Origin: Phycisphaerae bacterium
Lineage (GTDB): Bacteria > Planctomycetota > Phycisphaerae > UBA1845 > CAIVHJ01
Length of the DNA: 64,000 nucleotides
Assembly: GCA_022072405.1 (NCBI GenBank)
Contig: JAJVHX010000018.1
Coordinates: 184,694 to 248,693, forward strand
Direction: 5' to 3'
Within the stretch, counting starts at the first letter, position 1; each line of letters opens with the position of its first letter. The position numbers were made by a program, and so were the translations under genes. Below, in pieces: positions 55,594 through 63,876 of the stretch. The notes beneath the pieces are model-generated. The model was given only the letters and a program-made list of their open reading frames with translations. It was not told where the DNA came from and searched no databases.

Positions 55594-56853
55594 TTAACTA
55601 TTTTTAAGTATTGGCTGGTCGTATTTTGACAACAATTCGCTGTTGCCCACCCACATAACGAAGAAGGGGCGCGACTGGCCTCGCCACTGCATGATGATTA
55701 TAAACGGCCGATCAAAAATATAATTGGTGGGTATCGCCGCCTCATCTAATAATTCTGATTCAGACTTAAGCTCCGCGCCACTCTGATTCAGTTTGAACTG
55801 TATCATTTGATAAGTGTCAATCCTGACTCCCGTATTGCCCTCTTTCAGAATAAGCAACTTATCCGAGCCGCACAGCTCTGTGAAACGATGGGTCACGCGA
55901 TAGCGCAGCATCGGCACCCAGAAATTATCTTCCATTCCAAGCGGCTGGTTATAAAGGTCAGAAGGGGAATCTGCTGCGGATTGAGTTTCCGGTCGAATAC
56001 CACTAGCGCGATCGAGCGTATATTCAAGGGTTTGCCGTAGTGTCGGTTGAGAGGGGACACGGGCCAGTATGATTTGATAGGGCGATGATGTACTATCGGG
56101 GTCGATAATAAATTCATCCGGCGGGAACAACGGATCACCCGGCGAAACACTATGTGAATATAAGATTTTGGCCTGTTCTACGATGCGGTGAAAATTGTCG
56201 CTATCTATTTCCTGCCCGATGCCCCAAGCCGCAACCTCGACCGGTTGGCCCTGTTTTTCGACAAACGGCAATGCTCGGGGTTTTTCAAAATAGGGGTACT
56301 GAAAGTGGATATCTGCTTCCAGATATGAATAAGCCACCAAGCGGGCTTCAGGGGCGAAAATTGGAACCTGCACACCGGGAAATTTGCTGCCCATCGCTCG
56401 ATTGATCGTGTTGATGACACCCTCCGCCACCAATCCCGCTTCGGCATAATAGGATTCATCCGCCATCGGCGGTGTATCGCCGAAACTTTCCTGGTTCAGC
56501 AGTGCGCTCCAGGTTTCCGCTCCGGTAATCATCGCCGGGCCTTGCGTGATGTTTTTACACATCCGATCCCAGGCCATCTGAAATGACGCGCACCAGATGA
56601 CGTTCTTGGTGTTGTCCAGGGACACGTTTAATACGGGCACAATTTGAGTTTTTGATAATTGTGTTGAATGGCCAACAAAAGGAGGTGCCAGTGGGCGAGT
56701 TCGTTGGCCGCTTGAGAAAAGAATTAAATAAACAGCAATAACCGCGATTCCCAAAGACACAATGATCATCGAAGGTTTGAGGTTGGCGGGAGGGTTTGAG
56801 GGCACAGGTGCAGGATTCTGCGCCTGCCCGTCAGCCGCATTTGAAATCATCAT
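55594..56853 (-). CDS. Serpin-like membrane-anchored protein
   Basis: 419 residues. A Pro-rich N-terminus and one membrane segment (about 29-46) precede an external domain. Serpin features are N-V-I-W-C-A-S-F-Q-M-A-W at about 85-96 (like the N-terminal N-x-x-x-S-P segment), Y-L-E-A-D-I-H-F-Q-Y-P-Y-F (like the N-A-x-Y-F-K-x-x-W strand), and the C-terminal F-D-R-P-F-I-I-I-M...F-F-V-M-W-V-G (from residue 380). The last of these follows the serpin signature F-x-x-D-x-P-F. The reactive-centre loop between hinge-like G-A-E-L-K-S-E-S and F-D-R-P-F is about ten residues shorter than in inhibitory serpins. It may therefore be a non-inhibitory fold. GGAGG precedes the ATG. Confidence 0.5.
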   Translation of the reverse strand: MMISNAADGQAQNPAPVPSNPPANLKPSMIIVSLGIAVIAVYLILFSSGQRTRPLAPPFVGHSTQLSKTQIVPVLNVSLDNTKNVIWCASFQMAWDRMCKNITQGPAMITGAETWSALLNQESFGDTPPMADESYYAEAGLVAEGVINTINRAMGSKFPGVQVPIFAPEARLVAYSYLEADIHFQYPYFEKPRALPFVEKQGQPVEVAAWGIGQEIDSDNFHRIVEQAKILYSHSVSPGDPLFPPDEFIIDPDSTSSPYQIILARVPSQPTLRQTLEYTLDRASGIRPETQSAADSPSDLYNQPLGMEDNFWVPMLRYRVTHRFTELCGSDKLLILKEGNTGVRIDTYQMIQFKLNQSGAELKSESELLDEAAIPTNYIFDRPFIIIMQWRGQSRPFFVMWVGNSELLSKYDQPILKNS

Positions 56854-56957
56854 CGGGTCATCCTCCCTAAGATGAAAACACCACCGCTGAGGTCGATATT
56901 AGATCATACCTGAAAATTGAGATCGCAACGCAGTAATTCTGGGGAAGAATGTGATAA

Positions 56958-57575
56958 CTACATCAATTCCGCGCCATCTTCGAGATCGGGCAGCGATTCA
57001 GTAATGTCGGGTTGAACGGGCGGAATGCTCTGCGCTTCATAGGAAGTCGGCGGAACAAGGGCCGGGCCCAGCGGCAACTGGCCCAGTTCCCAGGCACTGT
57101 TCAGATGATCCACCGCATCAAAAAGGATCGGAAAGGAGAGACCGGTGAATTCCTGCAGAAACTGGTCATTCAAGCCCGGGCCGCTGGTGCCTTCCACCTG
57201 TCGGCCGGCGATGAGGGGCGTGTTGTTCGTTTCGTTCGAACCCGGCATGATGGCCACGAAAGTCAACGCCGCCGCAGCCGCCACGCCGACCAGCCCCACC
57301 GCCAGCTTCATCCGCCGGGAGAGCTGCAAGCCGCTCGCGCGTTCCGTAGGTTGATTTTCCAGAATCGCCATCAGCCGATCGGTGAAATCGGCGGAAACCG
57401 CCGGTTCGTTCATGTCCAGACGCACCACATTCCCGCACGCTTCCATCAGGCTCAGTTGATGGCGACAGGCGGGGCAGTCCAGCAGATGGGCATCCAGTTC
57501 CGCGGTCATGGATGCGGAGAGGTCATCATTCAGATAACCATCCAGCAGGTTTCGGGTTTGTTCGCAGCTGATCAC
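56958..57575 (-). CDS. Zinc-finger anti-sigma factor
   Basis: 205 residues. N-terminal H-L-L-D-C-P-A-C (H-x3-C-x2-C) is the ZAS metal site with the preceding Cys4. A membrane segment lies at about 89-108, followed by an external Asn/Pro/Thr-rich tail of about 95 residues. Follows the ECF sigma gene by 53 nt, so the two form one unit in which it would hold the sigma factor at the membrane. Confidence 0.82.
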   Translation of the reverse strand: MISCEQTRNLLDGYLNDDLSASMTAELDAHLLDCPACRHQLSLMEACGNVVRLDMNEPAVSADFTDRLMAILENQPTERASGLQLSRRMKLAVGLVGVAAAAALTFVAIMPGSNETNNTPLIAGRQVEGTSGPGLNDQFLQEFTGLSFPILFDAVDHLNSAWELGQLPLGPALVPPTSYEAQSIPPVQPDITESLPDLEDGAELM

Positions 57576-57628
57576 GTCTCGTTACCTTCCACTATTGGCG
57601 GGCGGCTCATTGGCGCGCCCGTTATCTT

Positions 57629-58267
57629 TTACCCAGCGGCGGAACCCAGGATGCGAAGTTTGCTCCAGTCGCCCGCGACCACCGACTCCAGCAGTTCCCG
57701 CAAGCGCGTCCGACCGCGATGCAGATGGCTCTTGACGGTGGAAACGGGAATATTCATCACCCGGGCAATCTCCTCGCAGGGCAGATGTTCTCGATAAAAC
57801 AATACAATGGCCGCCTGTTGCGGTTTGGCCAACCGGGCCACTGCTGACCAGACCTGCTTGCGTAATTGTTCGGCTTCCTCGGTCTGGGCAAGCGCGGTCT
57901 CAAAGCTTTCCTGGTCATCGGCAGGCCAGGCATAATCGCCATCGATCTGTTTCTCCGCCGATCGGCGACGGTGATTCAGACTCAACCGATAGGCGATCGT
58001 AAACAGCCAGGTGCTGAAGCGATATTGCGGGTCGTAACTGTCGAGTGCCGCAAAGGCCTTCAGAAAAGCCTCCTGGCAGATGTCCTCCGCATCCTGATGA
58101 TTCGGACAACTTCGCCAGACAAAGGCAAACAACCGCTGCTTGTAATAATCAATCAGCGCACGCGCCGCCGCCTGATCTCCTTTGAGAATCTTGCGGATCA
58201 ACCGCTGCTCGACCAGCCGCGTCAGAGGCTGTTGAGATTCGCTGATTTCAGTGGCCATCTGCTTCAT
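57629..58267 (-). CDS. ECF RNA polymerase sigma factor
   Basis: 212 residues from ATG 58267 (58258 also possible; the frame runs upstream across the smpB promoter). Region 2 has Q-D-A-E-D-I-C-Q-E-A-F-L-K-A-F and F-S-T-W-L-F-T-I-A-Y-R-L; region 4 has E-E-I-A-R-V-M-N-I-P-V-S-T-V-K-S-H-L-H-R-G-R. First gene of a likely four-gene minus-strand run (anti-sigma, serpin-like, PDZ protein). Divergent from smpB. Confidence 0.9.
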   Translation of the reverse strand: MKQMATEISESQQPLTRLVEQRLIRKILKGDQAAARALIDYYKQRLFAFVWRSCPNHQDAEDICQEAFLKAFAALDSYDPQYRFSTWLFTIAYRLSLNHRRRSAEKQIDGDYAWPADDQESFETALAQTEEAEQLRKQVWSAVARLAKPQQAAIVLFYREHLPCEEIARVMNIPVSTVKSHLHRGRTRLRELLESVVAGDWSKLRILGSAAG

Positions 58268-58353
58268 TATACTTCGACACAATTTTCCGGTTGCATAGAC
58301 CCATTCACCGGTATCTTCACCGGCTTCATTTCTCCCAGAGTCCAACTCAGGGG

Positions 58354-58382
58354 TTGATACAGCACAACTAATTGTATATAAA
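58354..58382 (+). promoter_or_regulatory. smpB promoter, leaderless transcript expected
   Basis: TTGATA (58354-58359), 17-nt spacer, TATAAA (58377-58382), then 6 nt to ATG 58389. Spacing is ideal, and no Shine-Dalgarno fits between the box and the start. Confidence 0.75.
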
Positions 58383-58388
58383 ATACTT

Positions 58389-58853
58389 ATGCCGAAAAAG
58401 CCCCAGAATCCCAATACCATTATTCAAAATAAAAAAGCCCGCTTCAACTTTGAAATCCTGGAGCGGCTGGAATGCGGTATTGAACTTAAAGGCAGTGAAG
58501 TAAAGAGCTTAAGAGAAAAAAACGTCTCGATAGAAGAAGCCTATGTACGAGTTCAGGCCGGTGAACTCTGGCTGGTGGGATGCAACATAAAGCCTTACAA
58601 AAACGCGACTTCAGAATCGATTGACCCGATTCGCCCGCGCAAACTTCTGGCCCGGGCCAGAGAAATCCGCAAACTGGCTTCTCCGGTCACGGTTGCAGGG
58701 ATGACCATCGTGCCGCTCTACATCCATTTCAACAATCGCGGTTTCGCCAAGGTGACGATTGCCCTGGCTCGCGGAAAGACGCATGGTGACAAGCGCCAGT
58801 CGATTCGAAAGCGCGAAGATCAGCGGGAAATCCGTCGGGCGATGAAGCGGTGA
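58389..58853 (+). CDS. smpB: SsrA-binding protein
   Basis: 154 residues. Binds tmRNA and delivers it to stalled ribosomes. Motifs: K-A-R-F-N-F-E-I-L-E-R, G-I-E-L-K-G-S-E-V-K-S-L-R, and the basic C-terminal tail G-K-T-H-G-D-K-R-Q. The tmRNA gene is 3.4 kb downstream, separated only by an M16 peptidase. Confidence 0.97.
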   Translation: MPKKPQNPNTIIQNKKARFNFEILERLECGIELKGSEVKSLREKNVSIEEAYVRVQAGELWLVGCNIKPYKNATSESIDPIRPRKLLARAREIRKLASPVTVAGMTIVPLYIHFNNRGFAKVTIALARGKTHGDKRQSIRKREDQREIRRAMKR

Positions 58854-58963
58854 ACGACGTTGAAACGTCCATCTGTTCTGTGGGTTATATTGCTCGACAG
58901 CGTTTATTTTGGGTAAGCTATCCTCAACGATCGAACTCCTGGCTCACTGAAAGGAACCCGACG

Positions 58964-61819
58964 ATGAAGCTTCTGAAGAGAAGTGTATGGTTGATGTTGC
59001 TGGTGACTTCCTGCCTGATGACTCCCGCCGCCATGGCGGATGAAGCGCTCCCGCAAGACCCCAACAATGTGTATGGCCAGTTGGATAACGGCATGCACTA
59101 TATCATCCGCAAGAATGTCAACCCGCCCGGCCGCGTCGCGATGTATATTCATATTAAAACGGGTGCCCTGAACGAGACCGATCAACAGAATGGCATGGCC
59201 CATTTCCTGGAACACCTCGCCTTTAACGGCTCGAAAAATTATCCGCCAGGCCAACTGATTCCGCTGCTCAACCAGCTGGGTATGAACTTCGGCCAGCACA
59301 CCAACGCCCATACCAGCTTCAAGGAAACAGTCTACAAGCTGACCATGCCCGACAATAAAAATGAAACCGTCGATCTGGCGATGAAAATTTTTGCCGATTG
59401 GGCCGAGGGTATGTTGCTCCAGCCGGCAGAAATCGACAAGGAGCGCGGCGTAATTCTGGAAGAATCGCGATCCCGCAAGAGCGCCGGCCAGCGGCTCTTT
59501 GATCAGTGGCGTAAAGAAGTGCTGGTTGGCAGCCGCTTCGCCATTCATGACGTCATCGGCGATGAAGCGCAGATCGCCAAATGGCAGCAGGCGGAATTTC
59601 AGGATTATTACAACACCTGGTATCGTCCCGAAGCCATGACGGTGATTGTGGTGGGCGAAATTGATCCGGCGCCAGTGGCGGAAAGCATCAAGTCCCACCT
59701 AAGCGGCATCAAAGCCCGCGCCGCTTCCCGCACCCCGATGGGCGGCGAAATCAAACCGGTGGAACAGACCCGGGCCTTCGTCATGACCGATCCGGAGCAG
59801 GTGATGGGGGAAGTCGAGTTGCAGATTATCCGCGGCCCGCGCCCGCCGATTAAAACCTACAAGGATTTTCGTTTTAACGAAGTGGAAAATATCGGCACCT
59901 GGATCGTCAGCCGCCGCCTGCGCGAGATGGTTGATAACGGGACGGCTAAGTTCCGCTTCGCCGGCGCCGGGGTCAGCAGCTTTATGGATGAAGCGATCAT
60001 GCCGCAGGCCAGCGCCACCGGCGAACCCGCTGACTGGTCCGCCATGCTCGACCAGCTGGTCACCGAATTGAATCGGGCCATCACCCACGGCTTTACTCCC
60101 GCCGAACTGGAGCTGTGCAAGAAGGAAACGCTGGCGGATGCGGAAAAATTTGTGCAGAGTGAAGCGACGCTCGACGCCAACCAGTTCCTCGGCATGATCA
60201 GCGGAGCCATCGGCAGCGACGAACCGCTGCTCAGTGCTCAGCAGCGGCTGGATCTGCTCAAGCGTGTGTACGGCGAAGTGACACTCGCGGAAGCGAACCA
60301 GGTTTTCATCGAAAACTTCAAGACACCCCATTACAACTACGTCATTACCCTGCCGGAAAAGAAAGCGGGTCTGACCAATCCCACTACCGAGGAAGTGCTG
60401 GCGGCGGCCAAGAGTGCCTGGGAGAAAACCCCCGCAGCGCCCAAGGCGGAAGAACTGGCCAGCGCCATTTTGGAAAAACTGCCCGAACCGGGCCAGGTGG
60501 TGGAACAATCCACCGATGCCGATCTGCAGATTACCACACTCAAGCTCAGCAACGGCGTGGTGGTTCATTACCGCTTCATGGATTACAAGAAAGACAACGT
60601 CTGGGTCAGCATTGTGCTGCCTGGCGGCGTGATCGAAGAAACACCCGAAACCAAAGGCGTCAGTGCTGCCGCCAGTACCGCCCTCCAGAAACCCGCCACC
60701 AGCCGGCTGACCTCCACGCAGATTCGTGATCTGATGACCGGCAAGAAAGTCGACGTGGGCGGAGGAATCGGGCTGGATGCGCTGGTCATCAATGTCAGCG
60801 GTTCACCTTCGGATCTGGAGCCGGGCCTGCAACTGGCCTATGCTCTGCTTACCGATGCCAGGGTGGAAAAGGCCAACTTCGACAATTTCGTCAAACTGAC
60901 CCGCCAGCAACTGCAGATGCTCGAAACACTACCCCAGGGCCATTTGCAGAAAGCGATGGATGAACTGCTCTACGCCGGCGATATACGAATGAGTCTGATC
61001 AAGCCGGAACAACTCGACCAGCTATCTGTCGAGAAAGCGCAGAACTGGCTGCAGCACATCACCAGCCAGGCCGCGATTGAAGTGGCCGTCGTCGGGGATA
61101 TGCCCCTTGATCAGGTCACACCGCTTCTGACTCGTTATCTTGGCGGCCTGCCTCAGCGGTCGCTCGGGTATGAAGGGCTGGATTCGCTCCGCCAGTTGAA
61201 GCGGAACCCCGGGCCTTATGCCCGAACCACCGAATTCACCACTACAACTCCCAAAGCCATGGTGCTGGCCGGTTTTGTCGGCTGCAACTACACCGACGTG
61301 TTTGATCGCCGGGCGCTCAACCTCATCTCGCAGATCGTCTCCGATCGCATGATCAAGAAAATCCGCGAAGAGGAACAGTTGGTCTACAGTATCCGATGTG
61401 TTTCAGTTCCGGCGGAAGAAATCCCCGGCTTGGGCATGGTCTTCTCCCAGACACCGACGGATCCGCAGAACGGAACCAAGCTGGCTAATCTGATCGTCGA
61501 GATGATGAAGGATTTTGCCGCGACCGGCCCGACGGAAGAAGAACTGGCCACCGCCAAGAAGCAACTCGCCAACCTGCTCGACACCAGCACCAAAGAACCG
61601 GGCTTCTGGCTTAATCGCCTCAGCTCGCTGGAATACCACAAGCGGTCACTCCAGGAACTGAAGGAACTGAAGACTGCTTATGAACCCTACACGATTGCAC
61701 AGTTAAAGGAAGTGGCAGGTAAGTATTTCGTCGACGAGCGGATGTTCAACTTCGTGGCGACCCCGAAAGGGCAGAGCGCCGCTCCAGCGGATGCTCCGTC
61801 ACCGGCGCCAGCCAATTGA
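58964..61819 (+). CDS. Periplasmic M16 family zinc metallopeptidase
   Basis: 951 residues from ATG 58964 (AAAGGAA upstream). Signal peptide (about 1-25, A-M-A-D). The inverted zinc motif H80-F-L-E-H84 with third ligand E160 is present in the first M16 domain. The second half (about 530-930) is a C-terminal pair of domains without the motif, as in pitrilysin-type enzymes. It degrades peptides or small proteins outside the cytoplasm. Own terminator downstream. Confidence 0.92.
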   Translation: MKLLKRSVWLMLLVTSCLMTPAAMADEALPQDPNNVYGQLDNGMHYIIRKNVNPPGRVAMYIHIKTGALNETDQQNGMAHFLEHLAFNGSKNYPPGQLIPLLNQLGMNFGQHTNAHTSFKETVYKLTMPDNKNETVDLAMKIFADWAEGMLLQPAEIDKERGVILEESRSRKSAGQRLFDQWRKEVLVGSRFAIHDVIGDEAQIAKWQQAEFQDYYNTWYRPEAMTVIVVGEIDPAPVAESIKSHLSGIKARAASRTPMGGEIKPVEQTRAFVMTDPEQVMGEVELQIIRGPRPPIKTYKDFRFNEVENIGTWIVSRRLREMVDNGTAKFRFAGAGVSSFMDEAIMPQASATGEPADWSAMLDQLVTELNRAITHGFTPAELELCKKETLADAEKFVQSEATLDANQFLGMISGAIGSDEPLLSAQQRLDLLKRVYGEVTLAEANQVFIENFKTPHYNYVITLPEKKAGLTNPTTEEVLAAAKSAWEKTPAAPKAEELASAILEKLPEPGQVVEQSTDADLQITTLKLSNGVVVHYRFMDYKKDNVWVSIVLPGGVIEETPETKGVSAAASTALQKPATSRLTSTQIRDLMTGKKVDVGGGIGLDALVINVSGSPSDLEPGLQLAYALLTDARVEKANFDNFVKLTRQQLQMLETLPQGHLQKAMDELLYAGDIRMSLIKPEQLDQLSVEKAQNWLQHITSQAAIEVAVVGDMPLDQVTPLLTRYLGGLPQRSLGYEGLDSLRQLKRNPGPYARTTEFTTTTPKAMVLAGFVGCNYTDVFDRRALNLISQIVSDRMIKKIREEEQLVYSIRCVSVPAEEIPGLGMVFSQTPTDPQNGTKLANLIVEMMKDFAATGPTEEELATAKKQLANLLDTSTKEPGFWLNRLSSLEYHKRSLQELKELKTAYEPYTIAQLKEVAGKYFVDERMFNFVATPKGQSAAPADAPSPAPAN

Positions 61820-61853
61820 TCCCACTCACGGCAGAATAGTAGCCGACGTGATC

Positions 61854-61883
61854 AGCCCGTTCCTCATCAGAACGGGCTTTTTT
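61854..61883 (+). terminator. Rho-independent terminator after M16 gene
   Basis: AGCCCGTTC-CTCATCA-GAACGGGCT followed by T residues. Confidence 0.9.
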
Positions 61884-62229
61884 ATTGATATTTAGCAACA
61901 GCGGTAAGGAGGCATAAACCGACCTCGGTTCAAATATAAAGGCACAAGCGTTTATTCAATCGTAGGTGTCCCACACCCGGTGAATCAAACAAATATACAC
62001 CATAATTCCAAGCCGTGCTTGAATTTATCGGCCCCTGACGTCCCAATAAATTCTGATTACTTTATTCTCTCGGGAATAAGCATATTGAATGATTAATTGA
62101 GGTTTAATATTTTTGTGGATAAGATAATCCGTTCCGAAATTACCATCATCGGATTATTAAGATTTTGTTGGTTTCACAACAGACGGTCCGCGCTAATATG
62201 TTTACAATGGATGACGGATTGTTTGTTCC
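61884..62229. other. AT-rich intergenic region upstream of tmRNA
   Basis: No gene. Contains hairpin GGTGT-CCC-ACACC near 61966 and possible tmRNA promoter elements TTTCAC (62172) and TAATAT (62194-62199). Confidence 0.5.
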
Positions 62230-63866
62230 GGGGGCGAATTGGGTTCGACCGGGCATGAAGAAGGGATCGTGGCGTGCCGAGGATGCTCGTGGGCCTCGTT
62301 AATCATCGAGCACAAGTTTATATGCCAACACGCAGTTGCGCATGGCTGCCTAATTAGCAGCCCGTTCTCCCGGCCACGCCTGCTAGCCGGTGCGAACGAT
62401 GACAGCAGGCTGGCGACGGGTGCTGCGTCGGCCGCTCGTCGTGAGGAGTCAGTCGCGCTGGACAAGACATCAGCCTGTTGATCGGCGGGTGTGGCGTCGA
62501 GAACCAATCGATCAACTATGCACGTAGAAGCGCTCCTGGATCTGTCGCGGGACGCGGGTTCAATTCCCGCCGCCTCCATGTTTTTGCACTCGCAAGTGTG
62601 CGAGATTGCTGGCACATCATGTCTCTTATAATGCACACCAGACACACTTTCCATGCGTTTTACGCCAAGTGTGTTTTTAACGCTGTCGGCGTCACGCTTT
62701 GCCACTAATACCCCTGAATTGCCGCAAATTGCCGACGATTTCACTAAGTTTTCGACTATGTAAGTTTCGACGTGATTTTCCGGCACATCGTAGGTTCCCG
62801 TTTTCAGATTCTGCTGCGACTCGCTTTCATCCGTACCCGTGATTCGTGGAAGTCGATCAACTGCACTCGCGGTATCCAGCAAACGAGGATCAGTGTAAAT
62901 CTGAGTGGTCAGCCGGGCGTCGGTATGCCGCATAAGCTGCATCGCTTCGCGTAGTGATGCTCCCGACTTGGCCAAGAGACTCCCATACGTCTTGCGTAAC
63001 GAGTGGAAATCCACCTTCCAGCCACGATCGTCGGTTTTTTGTATCCCGGCACGGGTCAAATCGCTATCGAAGGTTTCCCGCTTCGGAATGGATCGAAATA
63101 CCCTTGCCGCCGCCGTGTGGTCGGCTGGTCGGATCGCCAATAAATCCGCTACAAGCTGTGCAGGGATCGGCAGCACGTCTGCCCGCCCGGCTTTGGTGGT
63201 TTCAGCCCGTAACAGAATTCGCGGATTCTCACCCAGCTTGATATCCCCCCATTGCAACAGCTTCAACTCATTCCGGCGCAACCCGGTCAACAGTGCCGCT
63301 TGATAAATCGTTCGACGTGAACCCGCCACCTTCAATAGCTTGTCGATTTCGTCTAACGTCAGTGCCCGCCTGACAATTTGCTTTGTTACATCCACCCCCG
63401 CAATATGGCCGACCGGGTTCTTTTCCATTCGTCGTTGCGAAACGCACCAGTTACAAAATGCGGTTGCCGCCTGAAGATAGTGATTGGCGGCGCGCTGACT
63501 CAACCCGCCGATCTGCCGGTTACGCAACCAGCGAGATAAACCGTCCGGCTGGATCGCCCCCAGCGTGGTCCACAGAAGATCATATTTAAGCTGCTCGATC
63601 CGATGTTTGATTGTGCGGATATAACCGCTTGATCGCCCCAGCCGCTTCAAGTCGCTGATCCAATCGCTGATATGCTGGTCGAGCGGTGCTTGCAGATGTT
63701 TATGGGCAACATCAACGATGCCAACTTTTTCACGTTCGACCTGTCGTTCAAGTTGCTGGGCGAGTTGCTCAGTAGCCAGCTTATCCGTGTAACCGCCTAC
63801 CTGCCGACGTGTTCCTCCGGCATCAACATATTCAATCCGCCATTTCCGAGACTCTCGGTAAACCAC
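62202..63866 (-). CDS. Tyrosine recombinase (integrase) reading antisense through tmRNA
   Basis: 554 codons from a GTG at 63866. Arm-binding/SAM-like region (1-160) and catalytic domain with R197 (T-G-L-R-R-N-E-L), K226, H288-S-L-R291, H314 and Y324. The catalytic core ends near residue 340. The frame then runs on without a stop: residues 430-546 are antisense to the whole tmRNA gene (M-E-A-A-G-I-E-P-A-S-R-D is the antisense T arm). The tail is therefore created by the junction and would differ in the excised form. The N-terminus is abutted by an IS3-type element 10 bp away, and no ribosome site precedes GTG, so the gene is probably truncated or silenced. Confidence 0.85.
   Translation of the reverse strand: MVYRESRKWRIEYVDAGGTRRQVGGYTDKLATEQLAQQLERQVEREKVGIVDVAHKHLQAPLDQHISDWISDLKRLGRSSGYIRTIKHRIEQLKYDLLWTTLGAIQPDGLSRWLRNRQIGGLSQRAANHYLQAATAFCNWCVSQRRMEKNPVGHIAGVDVTKQIVRRALTLDEIDKLLKVAGSRRTIYQAALLTGLRRNELKLLQWGDIKLGENPRILLRAETTKAGRADVLPIPAQLVADLLAIRPADHTAAARVFRSIPKRETFDSDLTRAGIQKTDDRGWKVDFHSLRKTYGSLLAKSGASLREAMQLMRHTDARLTTQIYTDPRLLDTASAVDRLPRITGTDESESQQNLKTGTYDVPENHVETYIVENLVKSSAICGNSGVLVAKRDADSVKNTLGVKRMESVSGVHYKRHDVPAISHTCECKNMEAAGIEPASRDRSRSASTCIVDRLVLDATPADQQADVLSSATDSSRRAADAAPVASLLSSFAPASRRGRENGLLIRQPCATACWHINLCSMINEAHEHPRHATIPSSCPVEPNSPPEQTIRHPL
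62324..62353 (+). other. tmRNA tag reading frame
   Basis: GCC AAC ACG CAG TTG CGC ATG GCT GCC TAA gives A-N-T-Q-L-R-M-A-A, 9 residues with the typical A-A end recognised by ClpXP-type proteases. The resume codon is set by homology of position; the terminal M-A-A replaces the usual L-A-A. Confidence 0.75.
62530..62578 (+). other. Attachment site core at tmRNA 3' end
   Basis: The integrase lies directly next to the T arm/acceptor of the tmRNA, the classical insertion point for tmRNA-targeted islands. The core is inferred; the other junction is outside the window. Three AAGTGTG-type sites at 62594-62673 flank it. Confidence 0.6.
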
Positions 63867-63876
63867 TTTACCGTTT

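Larger units (their letters stand above)
62230..62578 (+). ncRNA. ssrA: Transfer-messenger RNA
   Basis: One-piece tmRNA. The 5' end GGGGGCGAATTGGGTTCGAC and the 3' T arm GACGCGGGTTCAATTCCCGC are diagnostic. The acceptor GGGGGCG (62230-62236) pairs with CGCCTCC (62571-62577). The mRNA-like part encodes the tag at 62324-62353, followed by TAA-TTAG. CCA is not encoded. It tags proteins from stalled ribosomes together with SmpB. Its 3' end is also the integration site of the adjacent island. Confidence 0.96.
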
